This document shows, piece by piece, positions 35,274 to 43,738 of a stretch of 64,000 bases of DNA. A model generated the notes under the pieces. It was not told where the DNA came from. It worked only from the letters and a program-made list of their open reading frames with translations, and did no database searches. A program made the translations under genes and the position numbers. Location of the stretch: contig CAVUVQ010000006.1 of the NCBI GenBank assembly GCA_963744875.1, forward strand, positions 124,001 to 188,000, written 5' to 3'. Source of the DNA: JACDAE01 sp963744875. GTDB lineage: Bacteria > Chloroflexota > Ktedonobacteria > Ktedonobacterales > Ktedonobacteraceae. Numbering within the stretch: position 1 is the stretch's first letter; each line of letters starts with the position of its first letter.

Positions 35274-36866
35274 TTATCCTCCGGCCATCAAATTCTCATC
35301 ATTGGGGTGACGAACAACCCAATCTGGTTTTGTGTCATCATTGTACTCAGACACGAAGAGAGGATCATTTTTTTGTGCCCATCCGTATAAGATTTGCGCT
35401 GCGCGATCGGCATCGAAGCTTACGGTGTTGCGAGCGTCAGGATGGTGTGCAACTGCCTCAAATTGAGAGGCAATTTTGCGAATGGTGGCGGGATCAGTGA
35501 TTTTCCCTTCCTGTACTGATTTGTAGAGTCCTATGAGAGCTTTTTCATTTGGTGGGGGTGCCTCGTCCTGGGCAGGCTGTGGTGGTGGAGCGGGTACCGC
35601 CAGAGTGGTTTCCTCTGCTAGATTGGTGTTGCCAACGTTGGTAGGAGCCTTTTGAGGCTTTGGTTGACTGGCTGGGGTGCCAGCGATAGGTGCCTGGGGT
35701 TGTTTAGGGGTAGCGGGTCGTGGGGTGGAATTATCTATAATGGTTGTTGGCATATCAAAAACTGCATCTGTTTCGACGATTGTAGCTCCATGAGGTGCGA
35801 GGGAGATATCACGGATGCGTATCCAGTTAACGACAACTCCCCATAATGCGACCCGGTCTCCTATCGTATCCTGTAAATACCGATTAATGCGTTCCCAGCG
35901 AGGATCTCTATCGCCAGTATTATCATAGGTGAGTGGGCGTGAGTGAAGTCCCTGGGGCCAGGCGATGAAATCGTCTGGGGTAAATGTAGTTGCGATGTTT
36001 TGTAGGGTAGACACAACGAGTTCTTTGAGAATCTCTTCCCATTGATTGACTTGCGTAACGGCGAGATAGGCATCCGTTGGCATCAACTGATAGGAGATGG
36101 TGGCACGTAAAACAACATCCTCGTCACGTGACAACTGTACTTTTTGGAGGGGGCAGACCCATTGTTTCTCGCCAACATTTAAGGTGTGGGTAACTTTTTC
36201 CCAGGGGAAGAGAATATTGGGACCAGGATAGAGGGTACGACGGTATTTTCCCATGGAGGAGACAATAGCGACGTATCCTTCAACGACGGGATGCAGGTAG
36301 AGCCGGATGAGGATGATCAAGAGGGCTACGAGAATGATGAACATAATAATGGTGGGAGTGGGACCGAAGATGGCAAAAATGCTTATGAGGAGGAAAAGGC
36401 AAAAACCGCCTGCTGTAGCCACGACCCACATGCTATTATCAGAACCGATCGCGTAGACTGTGACTCCTTGTGCTACAGCAACAGCAATGGCGATCAGGGC
36501 AATGGGCAAAAAGCCGGCGGACGAAATAAACGTTTTATGCGCGTTAATCAATGAAAAAACGAGCAGAATGGTAAGGATAGCAAATAGGAGGGGGACAAGG
36601 ATAATAGGAATATAGCGATCAGGTTGGTGCAAGAATGCGAATGGAGACGTTGGTGGAGCGAATGCCTGATTGCTATCATTGTTCCAGTTATCCATATCCT
36701 CCGCTGAGGGGGGTGTGGCAGAAGCGAAAACCTCCTCTTGCCCTGAAGTTGGGAGAGGAGGCAATGCGTCATGATCTACCTGGTGAGCATATTCAAACGA
36801 CTGGCCCCAGTTTGCGTTGCCGGGCTTTTGTGGTGGAATAATTGGTCCATTCCCATCTGGTGACAT
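35274..36866 (-). CDS. Multi-pass membrane protein with SPFH/band 7-like domain
   Basis: About 530 residues. A Pro-rich cytoplasmic N-terminus is followed by four hydrophobic segments (about 90-205), then an SPFH-like domain (VVEGYVAIVSSMGKYRRTLYPG, PFPWEKVTHTLNVGEKQW-type, and LRATISYQLMPTDAYLAV) and a Pro/Ala-rich linker. It ends with a 100-residue helical domain. The band 7 domain usually mediates oligomerisation at membrane microdomains. The frame opens at GTG 36878, but the ATG at 36866 has AGGAAGG at a better distance. It ends 8 bases from the convergent beta-lactamase-like gene. Confidence 0.7.
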   Translation of the reverse strand: MSPDGNGPIIPPQKPGNANWGQSFEYAHQVDHDALPPLPTSGQEEVFASATPPSAEDMDNWNNDSNQAFAPPTSPFAFLHQPDRYIPIILVPLLFAILTILLVFSLINAHKTFISSAGFLPIALIAIAVAVAQGVTVYAIGSDNSMWVVATAGGFCLFLLISIFAIFGPTPTIIMFIILVALLIILIRLYLHPVVEGYVAIVSSMGKYRRTLYPGPNILFPWEKVTHTLNVGEKQWVCPLQKVQLSRDEDVVLRATISYQLMPTDAYLAVTQVNQWEEILKELVVSTLQNIATTFTPDDFIAWPQGLHSRPLTYDNTGDRDPRWERINRYLQDTIGDRVALWGVVVNWIRIRDISLAPHGATIVETDAVFDMPTTIIDNSTPRPATPKQPQAPIAGTPASQPKPQKAPTNVGNTNLAEETTLAVPAPPPQPAQDEAPPPNEKALIGLYKSVQEGKITDPATIRKIASQFEAVAHHPDARNTVSFDADRAAQILYGWAQKNDPLFVSEYNDDTKPDWVVRHPNDENLMAGG

Positions 36867-36917
36867 AGGTACAAACACCTTCCTCTCATCTCAACACCAA
36901 AACTAAATTTGTACGTT

Positions 36918-37907
36918 TCACTTCTTATTTATACCACAAGAACCGCAGCCTGTGCTTTTCCCGCTGCTACTACAGGCACCGCCGGAGCCGCAACTGCCAC
37001 AACCGCCGCTGCCACAACCGCCGCTGCCACAGCCCCCACTGCCTCCTTTGCTACTACAACAAGCGCCACCGGAGCCACAGCTTTTTTGTGTCTTTTCGCT
37101 ATCTACTGGAATTTGGATTGTCGCGCCGCTTTCTAACATAACCTCGACCGAATTTTGGGGTACATTGACCGAGACAACTTTGCCGGGTCCACTGGGTGTT
37201 GTAAGCATCGCGCCAAGCTGAGGCATCTGTCTCTTTGCCTGAACATAATTATCATTCTCATAGGAGAGGCAGCAGAGCAGTCGTCCACAGACGCCAGAGA
37301 TTTTGGAAGGATTGAGAGGAAGTCCTTGTTCCTTAGCCATTTTAATCGAGACGATGCCAAATTCTTTGATCCAGGAGCTGCAACACAAGGTTTTGCCACA
37401 GATGCCTATACCGCCTTGCAGCTTTGCCTGATCGCGTGCGCCAATCTGGCGTAATTCGATACGTGTACGGAATGTTGCGGCGAGGTCGCGCACGAGGGCG
37501 CGGAAGTCGACACGTTCGTCGGCAGTAAAGTAGAAAGTCAGGCGACTGCCATCAAACGTGTATTCGGACTCAACGAGTTTCATGGGGAGGCTGTGTTGCT
37601 GGACGCGTTCAGCGCAGCGCATAAGTGCCTCTTTCTCTTTGTTTTTGAAAGAGAGCATCATACGTAGTTCATCTTCGGTTGCGAGGCGCAGGACAGGTTT
37701 TAGCGGATCGCTAAGGTCACTCTCAGCGATCTTTTTGGGAGCAATCACCACGCGTCCGGCCTCTATTCCACGTACCGTTTCGACAATAACATATTGACCT
37801 GTATTAAAGGTCTGTTCTTGTGGATCGAAGTAATAGATGCGTCCGGCTGGTCGGAAACGAATGCCGACAATAAGAATAGTTTTTTCTGTACTCGTCGCCA
37901 GTGACAT
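36918..37907 (-). CDS. ricT: RicT (PSP1/YaaT)-family protein with Cys/Gly/Ser-rich tail
   Basis: A 329-residue protein. The PSP1 C-terminal domain contains the conserved cysteine pairs GICGKTLCCSSW and GVCGRLLCCLSYE (near residues 170-220), which in the Bacillus RicAFT complex take part in binding iron-sulfur clusters that support RNase Y and phosphorelay. The first 100 residues (VGIRFRPAGRIYYFDP) match the family too. Unlike typical homologues it ends in about 55 residues of CGSGG/CGSCG repeats with ten Cys. ricA and ricF are not in the window. AAGGA lies 9 bases before the ATG. Confidence 0.92.
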   Translation of the reverse strand: MSLATSTEKTILIVGIRFRPAGRIYYFDPQEQTFNTGQYVIVETVRGIEAGRVVIAPKKIAESDLSDPLKPVLRLATEDELRMMLSFKNKEKEALMRCAERVQQHSLPMKLVESEYTFDGSRLTFYFTADERVDFRALVRDLAATFRTRIELRQIGARDQAKLQGGIGICGKTLCCSSWIKEFGIVSIKMAKEQGLPLNPSKISGVCGRLLCCLSYENDNYVQAKRQMPQLGAMLTTPSGPGKVVSVNVPQNSVEVMLESGATIQIPVDSEKTQKSCGSGGACCSSKGGSGGCGSGGCGSGGCGSCGSGGACSSSGKSTGCGSCGINKK

Positions 37908-38034
37908 GTTTGGGTATCCTTATTTCTTTCAATATCCTTAAACGCATTGTAAAAGGATATGCTCTCCTGCCACCCTGAAGAGCAAGTATACACATGAACC
38001 TGCTAGAGGTCAAGTGAAGTACAGCAAGAAATAA

Positions 38035-38076
38035 AGGATGAGCGGTGCAGCATCATTGCTACCATTCCGCCATCCT
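38035..38076 (-). terminator. Terminator of the ANTAR regulator gene
   Basis: AGGATG-A-GCGG pairs with CCGC-CATCCT (38035-38076) with one bulge and an inner AGCA/TGCT. On the minus strand it is followed by a T-rich stretch. It lies 14 bases after the stop codon. Confidence 0.7.
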
Positions 38077-38089
38077 TGCATTTAACTGC

Positions 38090-38662
38090 TTACATTTCGT
38101 TTGTTAAGAGAATGGCTTCCGCGACTTCACGCATGGATTTGCGATTATTCATGCTGGCTTTCTGAATCTTGCGGAAAGCATCTTGCTCGCTGAGTCCCTG
38201 TTTCTCCATCAAGAGACCTTTGGCACGCTCGACAATCTTGCGTGTCTCCAGTTGCTCATTGAGTGTACGAGCCTTCTCTTCCATGGCGCGGAACTCGTTA
38301 TAACGAGCCAGGGCAACCTCTATTGCCGGGGTAACTTCGCTCTCACGCAGGGGCTTTACGATGTAGTTCACCACACCGGCTTCTTTAGCACGCTCAACAA
38401 GTGGCTGGTCGCCAAAAGCGGTGAGAAGCAAAACAGGAGCAATTTTCTCCTGTGTGAGCGTCTCAGCGGCTGCGATCCCATCCATATCCGGCATACGGAT
38501 ATCCATGATTACCAGTTCTGGCCGTAACTCGCGGGCCAGGTTGACGGCGCTTACGCCATCACCTGCTTCACCGACCACAAGGTAGCCCTGTTTCGTTAAT
38601 ACGTCTTTCAGATCCATGCGCTGAATCGCTTCGTCGTCTGCAATAATAATACGTGTTGGCAT
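38090..38662 (-). CDS. ANTAR-domain response regulator
   Basis: A 190-residue protein. Receiver domain: acidic IIADDEA, phosphoacceptor Asp54 (LVIMDIRMPDMDG), Thr/Lys signatures (LLTAFGD, VKPLRE). ANTAR domain: about residues 135-190 (KIVERAKGLLMEKQGLSEQDAFRKIQKASMNNRKSMREVAEAIL). ANTAR binds paired-hexaloop RNA hairpins and prevents transcription termination. No kinase adjoins it, so it is an orphan. The nearest terminator-type leader is that of the DAHP synthase gene, which lacks a paired-hexaloop pattern that I can see. Confidence 0.94.
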   Translation of the reverse strand: MPTRIIIADDEAIQRMDLKDVLTKQGYLVVGEAGDGVSAVNLARELRPELVIMDIRMPDMDGIAAAETLTQEKIAPVLLLTAFGDQPLVERAKEAGVVNYIVKPLRESEVTPAIEVALARYNEFRAMEEKARTLNEQLETRKIVERAKGLLMEKQGLSEQDAFRKIQKASMNNRKSMREVAEAILLTNEM

Positions 38663-38817
38663 AGTCTCACCTCAAAACCTTTGGTCTCATCCACCCTCTA
38701 GCAACAATTTCACTTCCCACGTAACAGAGTATATCATACTGAACCGGATGAGTCGATAGGAATTCCTAGTTGGTGTGAAATTGACACCTTTGATACCGCA
38801 TGGATGTACGAATGGTT

Positions 38818-38876
38818 CGGGCTTGTGAACCGGACGGGCTTGTGAACCGGACGGGCTTGTGAACTGCGCCCTTACA
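38818..38876. repeat. Tandem 17-base copies of the CGGGCTTGTGAACCGGA repeat
   Basis: CGGGCTTGTGAACCGGA occurs at 38818-38834 and 38835-38851, and a third, CGGGCTTGTGAACTGCGCCCTTACA, at 38852-38876. The third copy matches the dispersed repeat near 19470 and shows how it can expand in tandem. Confidence 0.85.
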
Positions 38877-38926
38877 CCATATTGGGCGGGTAGTTTTATT
38901 CATTATGCCCATCCATATATTATTGA

Positions 38927-39994
38927 TTATGCGACCTGTGTTATTTCGTCTTCCTCTTGCATGAATTCGGCCATTATGCGGGTGTCGCGTACGATTTTGT
39001 GTAATTGTGTGGGGGTAATGGATTGGCGGCCATCGCACATTGCGCTGTTGGGATCGGGATGAACTTCAATGATGAGACCTTCGGCACCTGCTGCAATGCT
39101 GGCTCGTGACATAGTTGGCACCAGTTCGCGACGACCGGTGGCATGGCTGGGATCAACGATAACGGGGAGGTGAGTGAGTTCATGGAGTAAGGGTACACAG
39201 GAGAGGTCAAGGACGTTGCGCGTCTGGGGATCATAACTGCGAATACCACGTTCACAAAGAATGACATTGGGGTTGCCTGCTGCTATGATGTACTCCGCTG
39301 CCAACAACCATTCGTCAATTGTGGCTGAGAGACCTCGCTTCAACATGATGGGTCGTTTATGACTATCGCATCCGGCAGCACGTAAGAGGGGGAAATTTTG
39401 CATATTGCGGCTTCCTATCTGCAATATGTCGGCGTGTTCTGCGACGATCCCTACCAGTTCTGGTTCCATCACTTCAGTAATAACAGGGAGTCCGGTCAGT
39501 TGACGTGCTTCAGCTAATAAATGTAGCCCTTCAACGCCCAGACCCTGGAACTGGTAGGGAGAAGTACGCGGTTTGAATGCTCCACCACGGAGAATATGTG
39601 CTCCGGCATCTGCGACACCCTGAGCTGTCGAGAGTAGTTGTTCACGATTTTCTACGGCGCAGGGGCCTGCTATGATGACTGGTGGTACGGATGCGCCCCC
39701 GATTGTAACAGGTGTGCAGTTATGGTCAGTGCCTACAACAATACTGGTGTTCTCAGGCTGGAATGCTCTACTTACCAGTTTATAGGCTGTTGTTACCTGT
39801 ACTACTTGTTCAACGGCTGGTTGCTGCTCGATGGCGGTCTGAGCCTCTAAAGATTTATGTTCAAGGACAATGACCTCGCGGCCCGCTATTTTTGTTGTAG
39901 TGATCGGATGATTGCTGTCGATGATACGACCCAGAAGGGCGATGAGTTGCGAACGTTCAGTACTGTCGGCCTGGCTACGAATGGTGATAATCAT
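38927..39994 (-). CDS. aroF: 3-deoxy-7-phosphoheptulonate (DAHP) synthase
   Basis: Condenses phosphoenolpyruvate and erythrose 4-phosphate, the first step of the shikimate pathway. The 355 residues have an N-terminal FXD/ACT-like domain (about 1-85, ITIRSQADSTERSQL) that usually mediates feedback control, then the class I beta barrel: PVIIAGPCAVENREQL, RGGAFKPRTSPYQFQGLG, LQIGSRNMQNF, KRGLSATIDEW, CERGIRSYDP and VIVDPSHATG. The sequence matches the thermophile/Bacillus-type enzyme. AGAGGA lies 7 bases before the ATG. It is preceded by a leader peptide and an intrinsic terminator (see 40034-40267), so expression appears attenuated. Confidence 0.95.
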   Translation of the reverse strand: MIITIRSQADSTERSQLIALLGRIIDSNHPITTTKIAGREVIVLEHKSLEAQTAIEQQPAVEQVVQVTTAYKLVSRAFQPENTSIVVGTDHNCTPVTIGGASVPPVIIAGPCAVENREQLLSTAQGVADAGAHILRGGAFKPRTSPYQFQGLGVEGLHLLAEARQLTGLPVITEVMEPELVGIVAEHADILQIGSRNMQNFPLLRAAGCDSHKRPIMLKRGLSATIDEWLLAAEYIIAAGNPNVILCERGIRSYDPQTRNVLDLSCVPLLHELTHLPVIVDPSHATGRRELVPTMSRASIAAGAEGLIIEVHPDPNSAMCDGRQSITPTQLHKIVRDTRIMAEFMQEEDEITQVA

Positions 39995-40033
39995 GATGTG
40001 ATCCTCTTTCTGCGATAAAAATTTTTGAGAAAC

Positions 40034-40062
40034 AAAAAAGCAGAGGTTTTTTTCCTCTGCTC
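40034..40062 (-). terminator. Attenuator terminator in the DAHP synthase leader
   Basis: On the minus strand GCAGAGG (plus 40054-40060) and CCTCTGC (plus 40040-40046) form a perfect 7-base stem with a 7-A loop, followed by six T (plus 40034-40039). It lies about 40 bases before the aroF start. Confidence 0.85.
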
Positions 40063-40064
40063 GT

Positions 40065-40119
40065 CCAGCACGCTGGTGGTTATTTTTTGCTCAGCCCAAA
40101 GGGCCCACCATCATGCTGG
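40065..40119 (-). ncRNA. Leader hairpin overlapping the leader-peptide stop
   Basis: CCAGCACGCTGGTGG (plus 40065-40079) pairs with CCACCATCATGCTGG (plus 40105-40119) as two 6-base stems around a 3x3 internal loop. The leader-peptide stop codon (40111-40113) lies inside one arm, as in ribosome-controlled attenuators, where the ribosome's position decides which hairpin forms. Confidence 0.6.
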
Positions 40120-40173
40120 AGGGCTAAACCAATAATAAAAGCTGAATTGGCAATTTGTCTGGTTGCTGAGCAT
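40111..40173 (-). CDS. Aromatic leader peptide of the DAHP synthase attenuator
   Basis: A 20-codon frame starting ATG at 40171-40173 and ending TGA at 40111-40113, too short for a normal gene. It contains FSFYYWF, that is three Phe, two Tyr and one Trp within seven residues, all products of the pathway of the downstream enzyme. Upstream is only a weak GGAC. The combination with a terminator and hairpins matches leader peptides of ribosome-mediated attenuation. Confidence 0.75.
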   Translation of the reverse strand: MLSNQTNCQFSFYYWFSPPA

Positions 40174-40237
40174 TTGTATCGTCCGTTTTCTTGTTTTTGT
40201 TGGTGTAGTGATTTTAACCACTACGACTCATGTACAG

Positions 40238-40267
40238 ATTATAAAGGCTTTCTATGTCATGTGTCAA
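40238..40267 (-). promoter_or_regulatory. Promoter of the DAHP synthase transcript
   Basis: On the minus strand, TTGACA (plus 40262-40267), 18-base spacer, TATAAT (plus 40238-40243): both hexamers perfect. It starts a leader of about 240 bases before aroF, with the leader peptide roughly 60 bases in. Confidence 0.85.
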
Positions 40268-40463
40268 GGGTCATGCCTGGATAGTTTTGCTATAAATCAC
40301 AGTTGAATGTGTTACTTTGTCACTTTTTTGAAGAGGTGAAGCTCCTATCTCTGGCTCTTGAGATTTCGCATGCTTGACATATATAGGATCATTGCTTTCT
40401 AATAAAACCAATCCATCCATTTGGGTGGATTGTGTTTTGATGAAAGGAAGCTACAATTCACCT

Positions 40464-42929
40464 ATGAAACATCTGCATCTTTCACACAACTGGCTGTTTA
40501 AACAACATTCTTCAGATCACTCCCTACTGGATGATTTCTCCTCCCCACACGAATGGTTTCCGGCAACCGTCCCCGGAACTGTTCATCAGGACTTGCAGGC
40601 GGCGGGTCGCATCCCTGATCCTTTTTTGGAGTTGAATGAGAATTTAGTGCAGTGGGTCGGTGAGTCAGACTGGCTTTATAAGTGCACTTTCGATCTTCCT
40701 GCGGATTTTAATGATGCAGATGAAATCGTGCTTTGCTGCGATGGACTCGATACGTTCGCTACCGTCTGGCTGAATGGCACGCAGGTCCTTACCAGCGATA
40801 ATATGTTTGTGCCGCTGCGTGTTCGTGTCGCTTCTCTGCTCCATATAGGGACTAATGAGCTACGAATTTTGTTTGCTTCGGCCTGGCAACGTGGCAAAGA
40901 GCTTGAGAAGCAGTATGGCGAACGTTTTGTCTGGAACGGTGATGCCAGCCGCGTGTATGTGCGTAAAGCTCAATACCATTATGGTTGGGATTGGGGTCCG
41001 ACGTTGCTCACTGCTGGCATCTGGAAATCAATACGCCTGGAGTCTTATAACGCGCGTATTGCGGATATGTATTGTCCTGTTGTCGTTGCGGATGACCTTC
41101 AGAGTGCAACGTTACCCGTCTCTGTTATGCTCGAAACAGGTAGTATAAATACTGATCTGGTGATACGTATGGTGATCCATGCGCCAGATGGTGAAATGGT
41201 TGCTGAGGTACAGATTCCGGTCATGGATACAAAGATAGGACATACTTTTAACCTTGCATCCCCTCAGTTGTGGTGGCCGAATGGATATGGTAAGCAGCCT
41301 TTGTATCGCCTGGAGATAACATTACTGCGTGGTTCGGAGGAGCTTGATCGTCAGGAGAAGCGCCTGGGGCTACGTCGTCTACAACTGGTCCAACGTCCAC
41401 TTGAAGACGCACCGGGCAGCAGTTTCTTTTTTGAGATCAATAATACGCCTGTCTTCTGTGGTGGTGCGAACTGGATTCCGGCTGATTCATTTACGCCTCG
41501 TGTTACTTCCGAAGTTTATCGTACCTGGTTGCAGCTTGCCGCGGCGGCCAATATGACTATGTTGCGCATCTGGGGTGGTGGTATTTATGAGGATGATGTA
41601 TTTTATGACACCTGTGATGAGCTTGGTCTGCTTGTATGGCAAGATTTTATGTTTGCCTGCGGACTCTATCCAGCTCATGAGGCATTTCAGGAGAGCGTGC
41701 GTGGGGAGGCGGAGGCGGCGGTGCGGCGTCTGCGTCATCACCCCTCGCTTGTGATCTGGGCAGGCAATAACGAAGATTATGGGGTGGCGAAATCCAGGCG
41801 GGTGTATGATCCAGAGTTTGAAGGTGATTTTACGCAGACAGCTTTTCCGGCGCGTGCTATTTATGAGCAATTGCTACCGGAGGTGTGTGCAGAACTTGAT
41901 CCAACGCGTCCTTACTGGCGTGGGAGTCCCTATGGTGGTGCTGAAGGGGGCGATGATCGTACGATTGGTGACCAGCATATCTGGAGCATCTGGCACGGTG
42001 CTGTGCCCTATCAGGATTATCCGAAATTTGCGGGGCGTTTTGTCAGCGAATTTGGCATGGAGGCGTTTCCAGTGATGGAGACCATCGCGAGTTTTGCTGC
42101 GCCAGATGAGTTTTATCCACAGAGTCGCACGCTGGATTTCCATAACAAAGATGCTGGTGGGCCCAGGCGTATTGCCCCTTATCTCATTGAGAATGTGCGT
42201 ATTGTAGCCGATCTGGAAGGTTATGCCTACCTGACACAATTTGTGCAGTCGGAGGCGTTAGCGGCGGCGTATCGTGGTTGGCGGCGGCTCTGGAGTGGGC
42301 CTGGACGCGAATACACGGCGGGTGCGCTGGTCTGGCAACTCAATGATTGCTGGCCGGTGACGAGTTGGGCCATTGTGGACTACTATCGTCGTCCCAAGCC
42401 AGCTTACTACGTTATCCGCCGGGAGTTAGCACCTTGTGTCGTGGGATTGGCACGGGTTTCGGCGCAGACGGTTGCTGTATGGACTGGAAGCGGATTGAAC
42501 ATGGAGGGTGATGCGGAACTGGAGGTGAGTACCTGGGCGTTTGATGGGACGTTGGTGAGCGTGGAACGTCGTCAGGCAACGCTGGTTGGTAATCAGAGCG
42601 TCGAGCAAGGTGAATTTATCAGTGAACGCAATGATACGTGGGTTGTTGCTGCGCGACTCTTCAAAGATGGGAAAGTCGTCGCGCGTGCAACCTTGTGGCC
42701 GGAGCCGTTTAAGTATCTTACCTTGCCTGAGCCGGAAATACAGATTGAGCGCCTTGATGCAAATACCTTGCGCTTGCATGTAACGCGACCTGCGAAAGGT
42801 GTATGGCTTTCAGCAGGAGATGGCGTCATATGGAGCGACAATATGCTCGATCTGACGCCGAATGATGCGCAGATAATCGTTGCGCAGAATCTTCACGAAG
42901 CTGAAGTGAAGGTGAAACGACTAAGCTAG
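40464..42929 (+). CDS. Glycoside hydrolase family 2 beta-mannosidase
   Basis: About 821 residues. The N-terminal sugar-binding domain begins LSHNWLFKQ and contains VPGTVHQDLQAAGRIPDPFL, the typical beta-mannosidase start. The catalytic TIM barrel has the acid/base Glu in VIWAGNNEDYG and the nucleophile Glu in RFVSEFGMEAFP. LWWPNGYGKQPLY and LWVWGGGIYEDD-like (MLRIWGGGIYEDDVFYDTCDELGLLVWQDF) are conserved. No signal peptide, so cytoplasmic. The open frame begins at 40374; ATG 40464 (MKHLHLSHNW) matches the family start best, with ATG 40440 an alternative. Its stop overlaps the end of the convergent gene by 4 bases. Confidence 0.93.
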   Translation: MKHLHLSHNWLFKQHSSDHSLLDDFSSPHEWFPATVPGTVHQDLQAAGRIPDPFLELNENLVQWVGESDWLYKCTFDLPADFNDADEIVLCCDGLDTFATVWLNGTQVLTSDNMFVPLRVRVASLLHIGTNELRILFASAWQRGKELEKQYGERFVWNGDASRVYVRKAQYHYGWDWGPTLLTAGIWKSIRLESYNARIADMYCPVVVADDLQSATLPVSVMLETGSINTDLVIRMVIHAPDGEMVAEVQIPVMDTKIGHTFNLASPQLWWPNGYGKQPLYRLEITLLRGSEELDRQEKRLGLRRLQLVQRPLEDAPGSSFFFEINNTPVFCGGANWIPADSFTPRVTSEVYRTWLQLAAAANMTMLRIWGGGIYEDDVFYDTCDELGLLVWQDFMFACGLYPAHEAFQESVRGEAEAAVRRLRHHPSLVIWAGNNEDYGVAKSRRVYDPEFEGDFTQTAFPARAIYEQLLPEVCAELDPTRPYWRGSPYGGAEGGDDRTIGDQHIWSIWHGAVPYQDYPKFAGRFVSEFGMEAFPVMETIASFAAPDEFYPQSRTLDFHNKDAGGPRRIAPYLIENVRIVADLEGYAYLTQFVQSEALAAAYRGWRRLWSGPGREYTAGALVWQLNDCWPVTSWAIVDYYRRPKPAYYVIRRELAPCVVGLARVSAQTVAVWTGSGLNMEGDAELEVSTWAFDGTLVSVERRQATLVGNQSVEQGEFISERNDTWVVAARLFKDGKVVARATLWPEPFKYLTLPEPEIQIERLDANTLRLHVTRPAKGVWLSAGDGVIWSDNMLDLTPNDAQIIVAQNLHEAEVKVKRLS

Positions 42930-43738
42930 CGTTTCTTTTCGCGTCGTTGATTGGTACGGTATGCTTTGTAAAGATCGTCATCGTTACCCTGTATGCCCTG
43001 TCGCATTGTTGGTGGTTGTGGTCGAGAGCCATCGCCACCAGCATTGCGAGATGAAGTATTTCTGGTTGTTGTACCTTTTCTCGCAGGCTGATTACCGGCC
43101 ATAGCATTCAAGTTGGTTGGTAAGAAGTCCAGGCGTACCAGAATAACGAGGATGATGATGAGCGTGACAATAAATAGAAGTCCAGAGGAAGTAATGGTAA
43201 TTGGTAGACCGAAAAGATTAAGTTTTGTGAGAGTTCGTTCCGCGCCCATGCTGGTCAGAATGTTTTTCTCGAAGCCACCAAGGAAATCTGCGGCAACCAG
43301 ATAGACGATCATGCCAAAGATATAGCGTGGCTTGAACAGGCCGGGCCTTTTCTGAGGTTGGCCTGCGCGTGTCGTCGCCGTTGTTTTATTGGTTGCAGGT
43401 TTCTTCTCTATTTCAGGGACTTCTTTGACCACAGCAGCTTTTCCGGTTGCTGCTTTACCATGAGTGGCCCGAGCGAGACGTGCCTTTACAACATCGTCTT
43501 CTTTTGTTGGTGTTGCGGTATCTTCTTTACCTACGGTGGAGAAGAAGCCAGCAACGCGTCGTTTAGGAGTTGAAGGTGCATCAACGAGCGAGATTGGTTC
43601 TGGCTCGGGCGCAGGCATTTCTTCAACGGGCTGTTCTTCCTGTTCACTTGCGACTGAAGTGACAAGTACGGGTTGATTGCGTTGAGCACGCGTTACCCGT
43701 CTGGGCTTTTTACTGGTTGTGTTAAAATCCTGGCTCAT
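42926..43738 (-). CDS. Membrane protein of unknown function with Lys/Pro-rich N-terminus
   Basis: A 270-residue protein. The first 130 residues are disordered, basic and Pro/Glu-rich. Two membrane helices follow (about 140-160 and 175-200), and the C-terminus is Arg/Asn/Gln-rich (QPPTMRQGIQGNDDDLYKAYRTNQRREKKR in part). Good Shine-Dalgarno (GGGAGG). Its start overlaps the stop of the upstream GlcG/HbpS-like gene (ATGA), so the two are translationally coupled. I do not recognise the family. Confidence 0.65.
   Translation of the reverse strand: MSQDFNTTSKKPRRVTRAQRNQPVLVTSVASEQEEQPVEEMPAPEPEPISLVDAPSTPKRRVAGFFSTVGKEDTATPTKEDDVVKARLARATHGKAATGKAAVVKEVPEIEKKPATNKTTATTRAGQPQKRPGLFKPRYIFGMIVYLVAADFLGGFEKNILTSMGAERTLTKLNLFGLPITITSSGLLFIVTLIIILVILVRLDFLPTNLNAMAGNQPARKGTTTRNTSSRNAGGDGSRPQPPTMRQGIQGNDDDLYKAYRTNQRREKKR

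Noticed and set aside
38061..38076. CTACCATTCCGCCATC identical to part of the tRNA-Leu at 24776-24858 (complement)
   Set aside because: The 16 bases lie in the loop and arm of a terminator hairpin (38035-38076), and no other tRNA arms follow. It may be coincidence or a recruited fragment; not called a tRNA.
40205..40224. T-box riboswitch in the DAHP synthase leader
   Set aside because: The T-box AGGGTGGNACCGCG sequence is absent, while a leader peptide with aromatic codons explains the terminator better.
40374..40463. N-terminal extension of the beta-mannosidase frame
   Set aside because: Residues before MKHLHLSHNW do not match the family start and have no good ribosome-binding site.
35274..42929. 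Possible CRISPR array in the repeat-rich intergenic regions
   Set aside because: No regularly spaced repeats of 24-48 bases with unique spacers occur anywhere in the window; only tandem 17-, 38- and 44-base duplications were found.
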